This document shows, in pieces, positions 25,569 to 33,565 of a stretch of DNA of 41,700 nt (the first letter of the stretch is position 1; each line of letters starts with the position of its first letter). The DNA comes from Bacillota bacterium (GTDB lineage: Bacteria > Bacillota > Clostridia > Christensenellales > Christensenellaceae): assembly GCA_023408315.1 (NCBI GenBank), contig JAEYKI010000009.1:1-41700 (forward strand). Direction: 5' to 3'. Below the pieces are notes generated by a model. That model saw only the letters and a program-made list of their open reading frames with translations. It had not been told where the DNA came from and made no database searches. Both the position numbers and the translations under genes were made by a program.

Positions 25569-26723
25569 CTATTTATACAGTACTTTATAAATTGTTTCTA
25601 TATCCCCCGCGGTAATTTCCCGTATTGTGTTGGAGGGGCTGCCGCTTGCCATTGCGTCCCGCGCCATTTTGGGGATATACGAATCGTATTCTTCTTTTTT
25701 AATGCCATATTCCTTCAGGGTTGGTATCTCAAGCGTTTTGCAGAGCGCCAAAAGCGCCTCCATAAATGCCACGGCCGCTGTTTTATCGTCCGTTTTATCA
25801 TCCGCCGCGCCAATAGCTTTTGCCAGCGCTGCAAATTTTTCCGGGCAGCCGTCCACTGCAAAGCAGAGGCATTCGCCAATCAGCATCGCGTTGGAGATGC
25901 CGTGGGGCACATGGAACAGTGCTCCAATGGGCCTGCTCATGCCATGCACCAGCGTTACGGACGCGTTGTTGATACACACCCCGGCCTCATACGCGGCTAT
26001 AGACATCTCTTCCCTTGCCTTTGCGTTGCCGCCGTTGCTGTATGCCTCGGGCAGCCAGGCAAATATGCGTTTCACCGCATCCAGGGCAAACAGGTCCGTC
26101 ATTGAATTGCCCTTCTTTGATGTATAGGACTCAACCGCGTGGGTCAGCGCGTCCATACCCGTGGCGGCCGTAATGGTCTTGGGGGCGGAAAGCGTAAACG
26201 CGGGATCCACAATGGCAACCGTTGGAATCAGAGCATCCCCCTTCAGCAGCATTTTTACATCCTTTGCAGTATCGGTGATAATTGTAAATTTGGTCGCTTC
26301 CGATCCTGTGCCCGCTGTGGTGGGTATCGCGACAACCGGCGGAAAACTCCCCTGTATTTCCTTGCCCATATAATCGGCAAGGCTTCCGGAAAGATCGCAC
26401 AGCGCGGATATCGCTTTGGCGCTGTCCAGAGAACTCCCGCCGCCAATGGCGATCAAAAAGTCGCAGCCAGCCTTTTTATAAGCGCCGTATCCCAAAAGAA
26501 TCATTGCGTCCGTGGGTTCCCCGGTGATTTCGCTAAACGTTTCCAAGGCAATGCCCCACCGGGCCAGGCTGCCCGTCAGAAGCCCGAAGGCCTCTGTTTT
26601 GGCAATCACTTTATCGGTAACCACAAAGGCTTTCTTGCCCAGAGATTTTACTGTTTTTTCACTTTCATTAAGCGCGTTAGCGCCCAAAAAGGTATATGCA
26701 GGCAATTTAAACTGGTACGCCAT
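25569..26723 (-). CDS. Iron-containing alcohol dehydrogenase, probable malonate semialdehyde reductase
   Basis: 384 residues, normal for group III alcohol dehydrogenases. NAD(P) site: IAIGGGSSLDSAKAIS. Metal ligands: Asp and His region in GMDALTHAVESY and the His residues in LVHGMSRPIGALFHVPHG. PTTAGTGSEATKF is also conserved. The family reduces short aldehydes such as succinate semialdehyde. Placed directly after the aminotransferase in a pyrimidine operon, the likely reaction is malonate semialdehyde (from beta-alanine) to 3-hydroxypropionate. This matches an extended reductive pyrimidine pathway I recall from Firmicutes; the assignment is by context. Confidence 0.85.
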   Translation of the reverse strand: MAYQFKLPAYTFLGANALNESEKTVKSLGKKAFVVTDKVIAKTEAFGLLTGSLARWGIALETFSEITGEPTDAMILLGYGAYKKAGCDFLIAIGGGSSLDSAKAISALCDLSGSLADYMGKEIQGSFPPVVAIPTTAGTGSEATKFTIITDTAKDVKMLLKGDALIPTVAIVDPAFTLSAPKTITAATGMDALTHAVESYTSKKGNSMTDLFALDAVKRIFAWLPEAYSNGGNAKAREEMSIAAYEAGVCINNASVTLVHGMSRPIGALFHVPHGISNAMLIGECLCFAVDGCPEKFAALAKAIGAADDKTDDKTAAVAFMEALLALCKTLEIPTLKEYGIKKEEYDSYIPKMARDAMASGSPSNTIREITAGDIETIYKVLYK

Positions 26724-26740
26724 CTCTACTTCCGCTCCTT

Positions 26741-28066
26741 TTAAAGCAACTCGCTGTCCACAAACCCAAGCACACTGTCCAGCTTGGCCAGTTCTTCTTT
26801 TAACTGTGCTTCCGTTATAATCAAAGGCGGGGCCACAATAATCATGTTCTCATGGGTATAGGTCATAAATTTCTGTTCCTTCAGCTTGCCCAGAACCTTG
26901 CCCATAATCCCTTCCAAATCCCTGCCATAGGGCACCAGTGGTTCCCTGGTTTTTTTATCCCTCACCAGCTCAACGGCGGAGAACAGGCCAATATACCGCA
27001 CATCTCCCACGCAGGGATGCGCGGCCTTGATTGCTTCCAATTGTTCTCCCAGCACACGGCCCACCCGGGTCACATGATCGGCAATCTTGTTTTCTTCATA
27101 ATAATTTACGCAAGCCACGCCTGCGGCGCAGGCCAGCGGGTGTCCGCTGTACGTCAGGCCGCAGGAGAGCAGGTTGTCGTCAAAATAATCCGCAATTTTC
27201 TGGCTCACCGCAACGCCTCCAATGGGTATATATCCGCAGGTAACGCCTTTTGCAAAAGAGACAATGTCCGGCTTTATGCCAAAATGCTCAAACCCGAACA
27301 TCTTTCCCGTCCGGCACCAGCCGGTCATTACTTCGTCGCAGATCAGCAGGATGCCGTATTTATCGCACAGTGCCCGCACACCCGGCAAATACCCTTTAGG
27401 GGGGATAATCACGCCGTTTGAACCGGTTATGGTTTCCAGAACAATGGCTGCCACCGCGTTTGGGTTCTCGTACTGTATCTGTTCCTCCAGCTTTGCCAGG
27501 TAGTATTCTGTTGCGGCTTCTTCCGATTCAAATGCAATTTTCTCCCGGTATATATAGGGGTCAAAGAATTTCACAAATCCCGGAATGCCCGGTTCCAGTG
27601 GGTACCGCCTTGGCTCTCCCGTCAGGTTCCCCGCTCCAAAGCTGGAACCGTGATAGCTTCTGTACCGGCTGAAAATTTTGTTTTTCCCGGTGAACATGCG
27701 CGCCATTTTAACGGCGTTCTCGTTGGCGTCTGCTCCGGCATTTGTAAAAAACACCTTGCCCATGTTGTCAGGCATCAGCTCTATAATTTTTTTAGCCAGC
27801 TTTGCCCTGGATTCCGCCCCAAAAGAAGGTCCCACAAAGCAATACTGGTCCACCTGCGCCTTGATCGCGTCGCCGATCGCCTTGTTGCCAAACCCCAGGT
27901 TCATGTTGACCAGTTGGGAAGACATATCCGTATACCGGTTCCCTTCATAGTCCCAGAAATATATGCCTTCTCCCTTTTCCACAGAGATGGGGTTAATGCC
28001 TTTTTGCTTGCTCCAAGACTGCAGATTATATTTTTTTAATGTGCTTCTGATTTCCTCGCCTGTCAA
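26741..28066 (-). CDS. Class III aminotransferase, probable beta-alanine aminotransferase
   Basis: 441 residues from a TTG at 28066, nine bases after AGGAGG. An ATG at 28129 lies within the leader repeats and would add 21 unlike residues. PLP-fold motifs: VFFTNAGADANENAVKMAR, RYRSYHGSSFGAG, LLICDEVMTGWCRTG and the Schiff-base Lys in SFAKGVTCGYIPIGG. Class III enzymes often act on omega-amino acids. In this operon the substrate is most likely beta-alanine (or 3-aminoisobutyrate), giving malonate semialdehyde for the alcohol dehydrogenase encoded 17 bases downstream. It is the first gene of the operon, behind a leader with a terminator-like hairpin. Confidence 0.88.
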   Translation of the reverse strand: MTGEEIRSTLKKYNLQSWSKQKGINPISVEKGEGIYFWDYEGNRYTDMSSQLVNMNLGFGNKAIGDAIKAQVDQYCFVGPSFGAESRAKLAKKIIELMPDNMGKVFFTNAGADANENAVKMARMFTGKNKIFSRYRSYHGSSFGAGNLTGEPRRYPLEPGIPGFVKFFDPYIYREKIAFESEEAATEYYLAKLEEQIQYENPNAVAAIVLETITGSNGVIIPPKGYLPGVRALCDKYGILLICDEVMTGWCRTGKMFGFEHFGIKPDIVSFAKGVTCGYIPIGGVAVSQKIADYFDDNLLSCGLTYSGHPLACAAGVACVNYYEENKIADHVTRVGRVLGEQLEAIKAAHPCVGDVRYIGLFSAVELVRDKKTREPLVPYGRDLEGIMGKVLGKLKEQKFMTYTHENMIIVAPPLIITEAQLKEELAKLDSVLGFVDSELL

Positions 28067-28107
28067 AATTCTCTTCCTCCTAAAAAAAGAGCGCCAACAG
28101 ATTTTTT

Positions 28108-28197
28108 CAGCTCCATTGCCGCAGTTCATTCCATGAATGATTCAAGATATACAAAAATGCGGCATGAAGCGTTTTTATCCCAGCTTCATTGCCGCAT
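28108..28197 (-). promoter_or_regulatory. Leader of the pyrimidine operon with repeated hairpin arm (candidate attenuator)
   Basis: On the minus strand ATGCGGCAATGAAGC (from 28197) pairs with GCTTCATGCCGCAT (28170-28157), with one bulge, followed by TTTTTG: a strong intrinsic terminator. The 5' arm is repeated downstream: TGCGGCAATGGAGCTG at 28123-28108 against TGCGGCAATGAAGCTG at 28196-28181, 15 of 16 bases the same. The second copy could pair with the 3' arm instead and stop the terminator forming. CATTC-CAT-GAATG (28127-28139) makes a small hairpin between them. It may also simply be the pucR terminator, as it lies 157 bases after that gene. The leader ends in T7 and AGGAGG before the TTG start. 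Confidence 0.55.
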
Positions 28198-28221
28198 CCG
28201 TATGTATCAATCTTTAATTTT

Positions 28222-28249
28222 ATTATACTCGGAATTGTACAAAATGCAA
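28222..28249 (-). promoter_or_regulatory. Candidate promoter of the pyrimidine operon
   Basis: On the minus strand TTGCAT (28249-28244), 16 bases, TATAAT (28227-28222). A transcript would start near 28215, so the hairpin at 28157-28197 would be in its leader. No better pair was seen between the hairpin and the first gene. Confidence 0.55.
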
Positions 28250-28270
28250 TTTACAAGTTTACATATTTCA

Positions 28271-28286
28271 TTGTGCGTTTGCACAA
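28271..28286. promoter_or_regulatory. Palindromic operator candidate upstream of the pyrimidine operon
   Basis: TTGTGC-GTTT-GCACAA is a perfect palindrome 22 bases upstream of the candidate -35 box at 28244-28249 and 67 bases past the pucR stop. Its position fits an activator site, perhaps for the PucR-type protein encoded next to it. The rest of the 287-base gap (28067-28353) is very A/T-rich and shows nothing else. Confidence 0.5.
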
Positions 28287-28353
28287 CGCATTAAATACGC
28301 CTTTATTATGCCGTTTTTAAAATTTATTAAATTTTTAATATGCAATATTATTC

Positions 28354-29511
28354 TTATAAAATTTCTTTTATGTAAAAAGCTATGCAAAATTTCACCTTGT
28401 CATCCAGATTCAAGGGGTTGTGTCCGGTAATCTCTTCAATCTTTTTCAACTGGTTTGTAACGGTATTCCTGTGCACAAAAAGCTTCTCAGCCGTAAGCTG
28501 CAGGCTGCCGTTATTATCTAAATACGTGCGCAGCATCACAGTCAGCTGCATTTTATTCTCCTTGTCATAAGATTCCAGCTTGCCAACAATATTCTTGTAA
28601 TACTCCCGCAAAACAGCCTTGTCCCCCACCGCATAGAGCAGTTTGTATATGCCCAGTTTATCGTAATAAACGGAGGACTCTTTTTGCTTAATAGCCATTT
28701 TCATAGCGGAAAGAGCTTTTTCAAAATTCTTTTTTTGCTTGTAGAAGCCCGCCTGGTTGGAACTTATGCCCATGTGCAGGGAATTCCCCTTGGAATGCTG
28801 CAGGGCAAGCCGCATAAATTCGTCCGCAAACCGGCTTATTTCATCATCCGTATAGTTCACCAGAACCAGGATCAAAAATTCCTTGTAAGAAAAAGTAATA
28901 AACAGTTCGTGCATTCTTTTTGCTATGATCTCCGCAATTTTGGCCAGCGAATCCTTGAAATCCTCCGAACCGTTTCCGTTCTCATTGGTAAAAATACTCA
29001 CAAAACAAAAATAGCTGTCCCGCTGGTACCCAAACTGCTCCATCTGAAGCACCTGTGTATCAATGTTTCCCACGTTGAATATGATGTTTTTTATAATGGT
29101 GGCGGAATCGTTCTCCACATGCTCGTTGCTCATAATTCTGTGGCAGAAATCCCTGGTCATATCCACCATTCTTGTTTCCCAGGGGATGGTGAACAGGGGC
29201 ATATTCACCTGGTCGCAATATTGGGCCACCTCACGGGGGATGTCTTTGATGTGCGGCCCCACGTTAATCACAAAAGCGCTTGTGCCGGTCTCATGCAATT
29301 TGCGGGCAAAATTTAAAAGCCAGTCGCTGCTGTGGTTCAATATACCCGCAGTAAATACCAGCTCGTTCCCGTGCAGAAAAGAAGTCGCGGAATCGTCTTC
29401 TATGATATGAACCCAGGTCACCAGGTTGGTAAGCCCGCCTTTCCCGGCAATCAGGTTCATTTTATACAGAAAAGAACCGTTTTTATATAGCTTTTTTACC
29501 ATGATAGACAT
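28354..29511 (-). CDS. PucR/CdaR-type transcription regulator
   Basis: 385 residues. The N-terminal region (about 1-120) resembles the PucR domain: LIAGKGGLTNLVTWVHIIED and ELVFTAGI. The C-terminus (about 330-380) is the PucR-type helix-turn-helix: YLDNNGSLQLTAEKLFVHRNT followed by VTNQLKKIEEITGHNP (read as two adjoining parts). Such proteins activate purine, pyrimidine or related catabolic genes when the substrate or an intermediate is present. It is encoded just upstream of the pyrimidine operon on the same strand and is the natural candidate for its control. AGGGTGA precedes the start. Confidence 0.9.
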   Translation of the reverse strand: MSIMVKKLYKNGSFLYKMNLIAGKGGLTNLVTWVHIIEDDSATSFLHGNELVFTAGILNHSSDWLLNFARKLHETGTSAFVINVGPHIKDIPREVAQYCDQVNMPLFTIPWETRMVDMTRDFCHRIMSNEHVENDSATIIKNIIFNVGNIDTQVLQMEQFGYQRDSYFCFVSIFTNENGNGSEDFKDSLAKIAEIIAKRMHELFITFSYKEFLILVLVNYTDDEISRFADEFMRLALQHSKGNSLHMGISSNQAGFYKQKKNFEKALSAMKMAIKQKESSVYYDKLGIYKLLYAVGDKAVLREYYKNIVGKLESYDKENKMQLTVMLRTYLDNNGSLQLTAEKLFVHRNTVTNQLKKIEEITGHNPLNLDDKVKFCIAFYIKEIL

Positions 29512-29689
29512 ACAATCACCCTAAATCCGCTTCAATACTCCCGAGGCAGTATACATCCGGTAAGCAAAAAAGCGCCGTATTTCCAACACAACGCTTTTGT
29601 TCCATATTGTTTAGTCCGCATTATATCAAATACTTCTATTATTTGCAATTAAAATTTATATACGCCAAAACACCCGCTTTTCTCCGGCT

Positions 29690-29718
29690 TTGGATTTGCA
29701 CCCCGTTTATGCTATAAT
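29690..29718 (+). promoter_or_regulatory. Candidate lipA promoter
   Basis: TTGGAT (29690-29695), 17 bases, TATAAT (29713-29718), 43 bases before the lipA start. The -10 box is perfect and the -35 box is weak. The 250-base gap with pucR holds no gene that I can see. A loose inverted repeat, AAAAGCG with CGCTTTT at about 29567-29597, lies nearer pucR. Confidence 0.55.
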
Positions 29719-29761
29719 GCAAAGTACAAGATACTATTCTGCGTAAAAGACGGTGGAACAC

Positions 29762-30643
29762 ATGATTGAAAGAAAGCCGGAATGGCTGAAAGTTAAAAGC
29801 AACACAGACAAAGAAGGCCTGCGCATGGAGCACATGCTGCGCGGCCTTGCGCTGCATACGGTATGTGAGGAAGCAGGCTGCCCCAATTGCGGGGAATGCT
29901 TTCATAAGGGTACGGCCACATTTATGATACTGGGCAACAACTGCACCCGTGGTTGCACGTTTTGCGCCGTTTCAAAATGCGCGCCCACCCCGCCAGACGA
30001 ATCCGAGCCGCTGCACCTGGCCCAGGCGGCAAAAAAGCTCTCCCTGCGTCATGTGGTGGTTACGTCCGTAACCCGTGACGATCTGCCGGATGGCGGCGCT
30101 TCCCACTTTGCCCGCGTAATCCATGCCATAAAGGATGAGTTTGATGGCGCCCCTCCCGTAACCGAAGTGCTGATTCCAGACTTGCAGGGGGATTGGAACG
30201 CCCTTCAGGTGATTATAGACGCAAATCCGGATATCATCAACCACAACGTGGAAACTGTACCCCGGCTGTATTACGGGGTTCGGCCCCAGGCGGATTATCA
30301 CAGATCCCTGGAGCTGATCCGTACCGTGCGGGAACGCGCGCCGCATATAACAACCAAATCCGGCATCATGCTGGGATTGGGAGAAGGGTGCGAAGAAGTT
30401 CTGCAGGTGTTCCGTGATTTGCGCGATTCGGGCTGCGATATTCTGACCGTGGGGCAGTATCTGGCGCCCTCCAAAGCGCACCACCCGGTGGTGGAATACA
30501 TTCACCCGGATGCGTTTGCGGCTTATAAAAAAGAAGCGGAGGCTCTTGGATTCCTGTACGTGGCTTCAGGCCCCCTCATCCGCAGCTCTTACGGCGCGCT
30601 GGAAGCGTATGAACAAATGAAAAAACAGCCAAAGGACAATTAG
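29762..30643 (+). CDS. lipA: Lipoyl synthase
   Basis: 293 residues from the ATG at 29762, five bases after GGTGG; a GTG at 29753 is the alternative. The auxiliary cluster motif CX4CX5C is at Cys35, Cys40 and Cys46. The radical SAM motif CTRGCTFC (CX3CX2C) is at Cys61, Cys65 and Cys68. The C-terminal RSSYGA holds the Ser ligand. It inserts two sulfurs into the octanoyl chain on lipoyl domains (E2, GcvH). It is paired with lplA three bases downstream. No octanoyltransferase (LipB/LipM) is near. Confidence 0.97.
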   Translation: MIERKPEWLKVKSNTDKEGLRMEHMLRGLALHTVCEEAGCPNCGECFHKGTATFMILGNNCTRGCTFCAVSKCAPTPPDESEPLHLAQAAKKLSLRHVVVTSVTRDDLPDGGASHFARVIHAIKDEFDGAPPVTEVLIPDLQGDWNALQVIIDANPDIINHNVETVPRLYYGVRPQADYHRSLELIRTVRERAPHITTKSGIMLGLGEGCEEVLQVFRDLRDSGCDILTVGQYLAPSKAHHPVVEYIHPDAFAAYKKEAEALGFLYVASGPLIRSSYGALEAYEQMKKQPKDN

Positions 30644-30646
30644 CAG

Positions 30647-31633
30647 ATGATTTATATAGAAAACAATCAAATGGAAGCAGCCTTCAGTTTTGCTTTGGAG
30701 TATTATTTCTTGAATCAAAAAGACCTGGGAGACGACATCTTTACCTTCTGGCGCACCCGCCCCACCCTGATGATCGGCCGTTACCAGATTGCGGCGGCTG
30801 AGATTAACGAGGCGTACGCAAAAGAAAACAACATCCCGATTGTGCGGCGTTTAAGCGGCGGAGGCACCATCTACACAGACGAGGGCGGTTGGCAGTTTAC
30901 CTTTATAACAAACGGCAAGGACAAAGATATAGATTCCGGCTTTAAACGGTTTACAGAGCCGGTTGTTCTGGCATTGCGCAATCTGGGGGTACAGGCGGAA
31001 CTGAGCGGCCGCAACGACCTATTGATAGGCGATAAAAAATTCTCGGGAAACGCGCAGCATCACGGCAGGCACCGCATCCTGCACCACGGTTCCCTTTTGT
31101 ATAACACCAACCTGGAGGAACTTGTGCGGTCCATCAGCGTGGCGGACGACAAAATCATTTCCAAAGGCATCCAGTCCATCCGCCAGCGTGTGACCAACAT
31201 CATAGACCATATGGATACCAAGATGGATGCTATTGAATTTAAAAACCGCATGGTAAAAAGCATCCTGCCCGCAGACGGCAAAACATACCGGCTTACGGAC
31301 GAAGACACGGGCGAAATCAACCGGATTGCGGACGAAACGTTTCGCAACTGGGAATGGAATTACGGCAACTCGCCAAAATATCATATAACAAAAAGCAAAC
31401 GGCTCGCGGGCGGCAAGCTGGAAGCGCGCCTGAATGTTATGGACGGGCGTATTGCGGATATCCATTTCAATGGAGATTTCTTCTTTTACGGCAATATGGA
31501 AGCCTTTGCGCAATGTTTTGCCGGCTGCCCCCTGCGTGAAGAAGATATCTGCCAGGCAACAAAACGCGCGCTTGCGCACGGCTCCTTTTTCCGCATTACC
31601 GCCAAAGAGCTTGCAGACTGCATTCTGCAATAA
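30647..31633 (+). CDS. lplA: Lipoate-protein ligase A
   Basis: 328 residues, the length of a two-domain LplA (large catalytic domain plus C-terminal domain). RRLSGGGTIY at about 67-76 is the lipoyl-adenylate binding motif. NDLLIGDKKFSGNAQ carries the catalytic Lys, and HHGSLLYN follows. It activates lipoate or octanoate with ATP and attaches it to lipoyl domains. With LipA encoded beside it, the cell could either scavenge lipoate or ligate octanoate and then sulfurate it. It starts three bases after lipA and ends nine bases from the convergent NlpC/P60 gene. Confidence 0.95.
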   Translation: MIYIENNQMEAAFSFALEYYFLNQKDLGDDIFTFWRTRPTLMIGRYQIAAAEINEAYAKENNIPIVRRLSGGGTIYTDEGGWQFTFITNGKDKDIDSGFKRFTEPVVLALRNLGVQAELSGRNDLLIGDKKFSGNAQHHGRHRILHHGSLLYNTNLEELVRSISVADDKIISKGIQSIRQRVTNIIDHMDTKMDAIEFKNRMVKSILPADGKTYRLTDEDTGEINRIADETFRNWEWNYGNSPKYHITKSKRLAGGKLEARLNVMDGRIADIHFNGDFFFYGNMEAFAQCFAGCPLREEDICQATKRALAHGSFFRITAKELADCILQ

Positions 31634-31642
31634 TATTATATC

Positions 31643-32986
31643 TCAGAACGGCCTTCTGCCGCAGATAAAATTCCCCCTCCAATAATTGGAGCTGAATATA
31701 TCCTGGGAGACAATAACGTTGCCGTTGCTGGAAGAAGCGTTCACAACCTGGCCATTGCCCAGATAGACGCCCACATGGCCGCTCACGCAAACCACATCGC
31801 CCCTTTGCAAATCTTTCATGCTGCCAATGCGCTGGTATTCATCCGCATCCGCCCAGCCGTAGGAAGTCATATACCCAATGCCGTTTCCGCTCGCTTTCAG
31901 GGAATAATACACCAGGCCGGAGCAATCGAATATGTTTGGCCCTTTTCCGCCCAGCACATACGTTTTGCCCAACTGCGCCATGGCGGCATTTATAAAGGCT
32001 TCCACCTTATTCGGATCGGCAGGCGTATTCGGTTGGGAGCTAGCCGTAGCTTTGCCCGGCTGCGGCGTGGCCGAAGCATCCCTTGCATCACGGGAATACA
32101 GCGCCCGGCGCGTATCGTTGCCCACATTGCCGTCCGCAGACAGGCTGTTCAGCATTTGAAAAGTCTGCACCGCTTTTTGGGTATCGTCTCCGTAGGTGCC
32201 GCTGATTTCAACCGCGTATCCAAGCTCCGTCAGGCGCTCCTGGATGGACTGCACGTCCGGGCTGGAATCACCCAGGCGAACGATATACGGATTGGCGGCG
32301 GCGGAAAACAAAATGGATTGCGTCTGCACATCCGCAACGCCGGTTTCCGGCAGGCCGTTCCGTTTCTGAAAATCCACTACGGCCTGTTTGGTTACGGGTC
32401 CAAACAAAGTAGTGGGCTCGTCCTGCTCCACATAGAACAAGTCCATCAGCCTTTGCTGAATCATGGCCACAAACGGGTCGCTCATGCCGGAAGATAGTTC
32501 TGTAAAGCCGCTCTCCGCGGTCAAGGGAGTCATGGCAGCCGCCGGCAATACGTTTGCTATAGGCACGGGAGAAGGAGCGGTGTCAGGAACCGCAATTGTT
32601 GTTTTTTCCATTAAATCGGTGGTAAGCTGCCCGCCCGTCGCGGCGGGCACAGGCGCAACGCTTGCAACCGCGGTATCCGCTCCACCGGCGGACGGCCCGC
32701 TTACGGGCTGCAACCCCGAAACCTGGTTTGCATTGGAGGCCACAGCAAAGAAAAACGGAACAGCAAGCGCAACAACCAAAACGGTTGTAACCGCAACCAC
32801 AATTTTCTTGTTCAAACGTGGGCGTTTGGTATCAATCTGCTTAACCTTGATTTTCTGGCCGGATGGGATATTTGCGGACTCAACAGCACAAACCTTAAAC
32901 TTTTCAGCGCGCTTTTGTGTCCGGGCTATTTCGTCGTAGGTTTTTATACGAATGACCGTATTGCAATCTTTTTTATTCAAATTCAA
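31643..32986 (-). CDS. Membrane-anchored NlpC/P60 endopeptidase with two peptidoglycan-binding domains
   Basis: 447 residues. A basic cytoplasmic stretch (1-60) is followed by one membrane segment (61-83), so the bulk is outside the cell. Then come a Pro/Ala-rich spacer, two PG_binding_1 domains (about 170-230 and 240-298; LFGPVTKQAVVDFQKRNGLP and TYGDDTQKAVQTFQ), a Ser/Pro linker, and an NlpC/P60 domain (about 325-447) with Cys355 in NIFDCSGLVYY, His404 in SGHVGVYLG and Asn416 as a possible third residue. It should cut peptide stems of the cell wall. The start is a TTG after GGGTGG, with a second TTG two codons on. No ATG lies close. Confidence 0.9.
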   Translation of the reverse strand: MNLNKKDCNTVIRIKTYDEIARTQKRAEKFKVCAVESANIPSGQKIKVKQIDTKRPRLNKKIVVAVTTVLVVALAVPFFFAVASNANQVSGLQPVSGPSAGGADTAVASVAPVPAATGGQLTTDLMEKTTIAVPDTAPSPVPIANVLPAAAMTPLTAESGFTELSSGMSDPFVAMIQQRLMDLFYVEQDEPTTLFGPVTKQAVVDFQKRNGLPETGVADVQTQSILFSAAANPYIVRLGDSSPDVQSIQERLTELGYAVEISGTYGDDTQKAVQTFQMLNSLSADGNVGNDTRRALYSRDARDASATPQPGKATASSQPNTPADPNKVEAFINAAMAQLGKTYVLGGKGPNIFDCSGLVYYSLKASGNGIGYMTSYGWADADEYQRIGSMKDLQRGDVVCVSGHVGVYLGNGQVVNASSSNGNVIVSQDIFSSNYWRGNFICGRRPF

Positions 32987-33159
32987 TTGTCCACCCTGGA
33001 TTTGATTACATTGGTTTCATTTTATATAATCATCCGTGAATCCGTCAATCTTTTTTTGCAATTTCTAATGTTTTTTATATTTTTCTGCCAAATACCGTCC
33101 CCAACGGATGACTTTTAGGCATTAATTCAGAAATATATGCTAAAACAATGGAAAAAGAC

Positions 33160-33189
33160 TTGACATTTTTTTAAACCAGACGATATAAT
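33160..33189 (+). promoter_or_regulatory. trp operon promoter
   Basis: TTGACA (33160-33165), 18 bases, TATAAT (33184-33189): both boxes match the sigma-A consensus. Transcription would start near 33196. The stretch 32987-33159 between the NlpC/P60 gene and this promoter is A/T-rich and shows no gene. Confidence 0.9.
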
Positions 33190-33195
33190 AGATCA

Positions 33196-33540
33196 AAATT
33201 GAATAGTCCAAAATAAACCGTTGAAGTGGAGATAACGGTGCAACGTGCAGTGAAGAGAGAGCGGGAGCGGCTGGGATCCCCGTACACGCAGTGCATCAAA
33301 TGGACCACCGAGGGCGCGGAACAAAGGTTAGCGGAACCAAGGATTGTTGATAGACAAATCCAGGGCAACAGGCCGAGTATTCTGCGACGCAGCGCACGCG
33401 TCAGTTGCGGGGAATATGATGGTATTCTGCTTTAAGTGTGCGGGGCTTTTTGCTCTGCAAAACAAGGTGGCACCGCGGGCGCACGTATATGCACTCGTCC
33501 TTGGCAAACTATTTGCTATGGACGGGTTTTTTATTTTTTT
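33196..33540 (+). promoter_or_regulatory. T-box leader for tRNA-Trp controlling the trp operon
   Basis: The conserved T-box AAGGTGGCACCGCGG is at 33464-33478. Upstream is a Stem I-like region with the AGAGAG and GAGCGG elements (33248-33270). TGG at 33301-33303, in TCAAATGGACCACC, is the likely specifier codon for tryptophan. Uncharged tRNA-Trp would pair with the specifier and with the T-box bulge and stabilise the antiterminator, so trp genes are read when tryptophan is short. The leader is about 345 bases and lies directly before trpE. Confidence 0.93.
33494..33540 (+). terminator. T-box terminator hairpin
   Basis: CTCGTCC (33494-33500) pairs with GGACGGG (33520-33526), with an inner GGCAAA..TTTGCT pairing, followed by TTTTTTATTTTTTT. 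It forms when charged tRNA-Trp fails to stabilise the antiterminator. Confidence 0.88.
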
Positions 33541-33565
33541 GAGAAACAGGGAGGTAATTTGAAGC

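Noticed and set aside
32987..33159. Possible leader peptide or small gene before the trp promoter
   Set aside because: The stretch is A/T-rich, with no frame that has a ribosome binding site and coding look.
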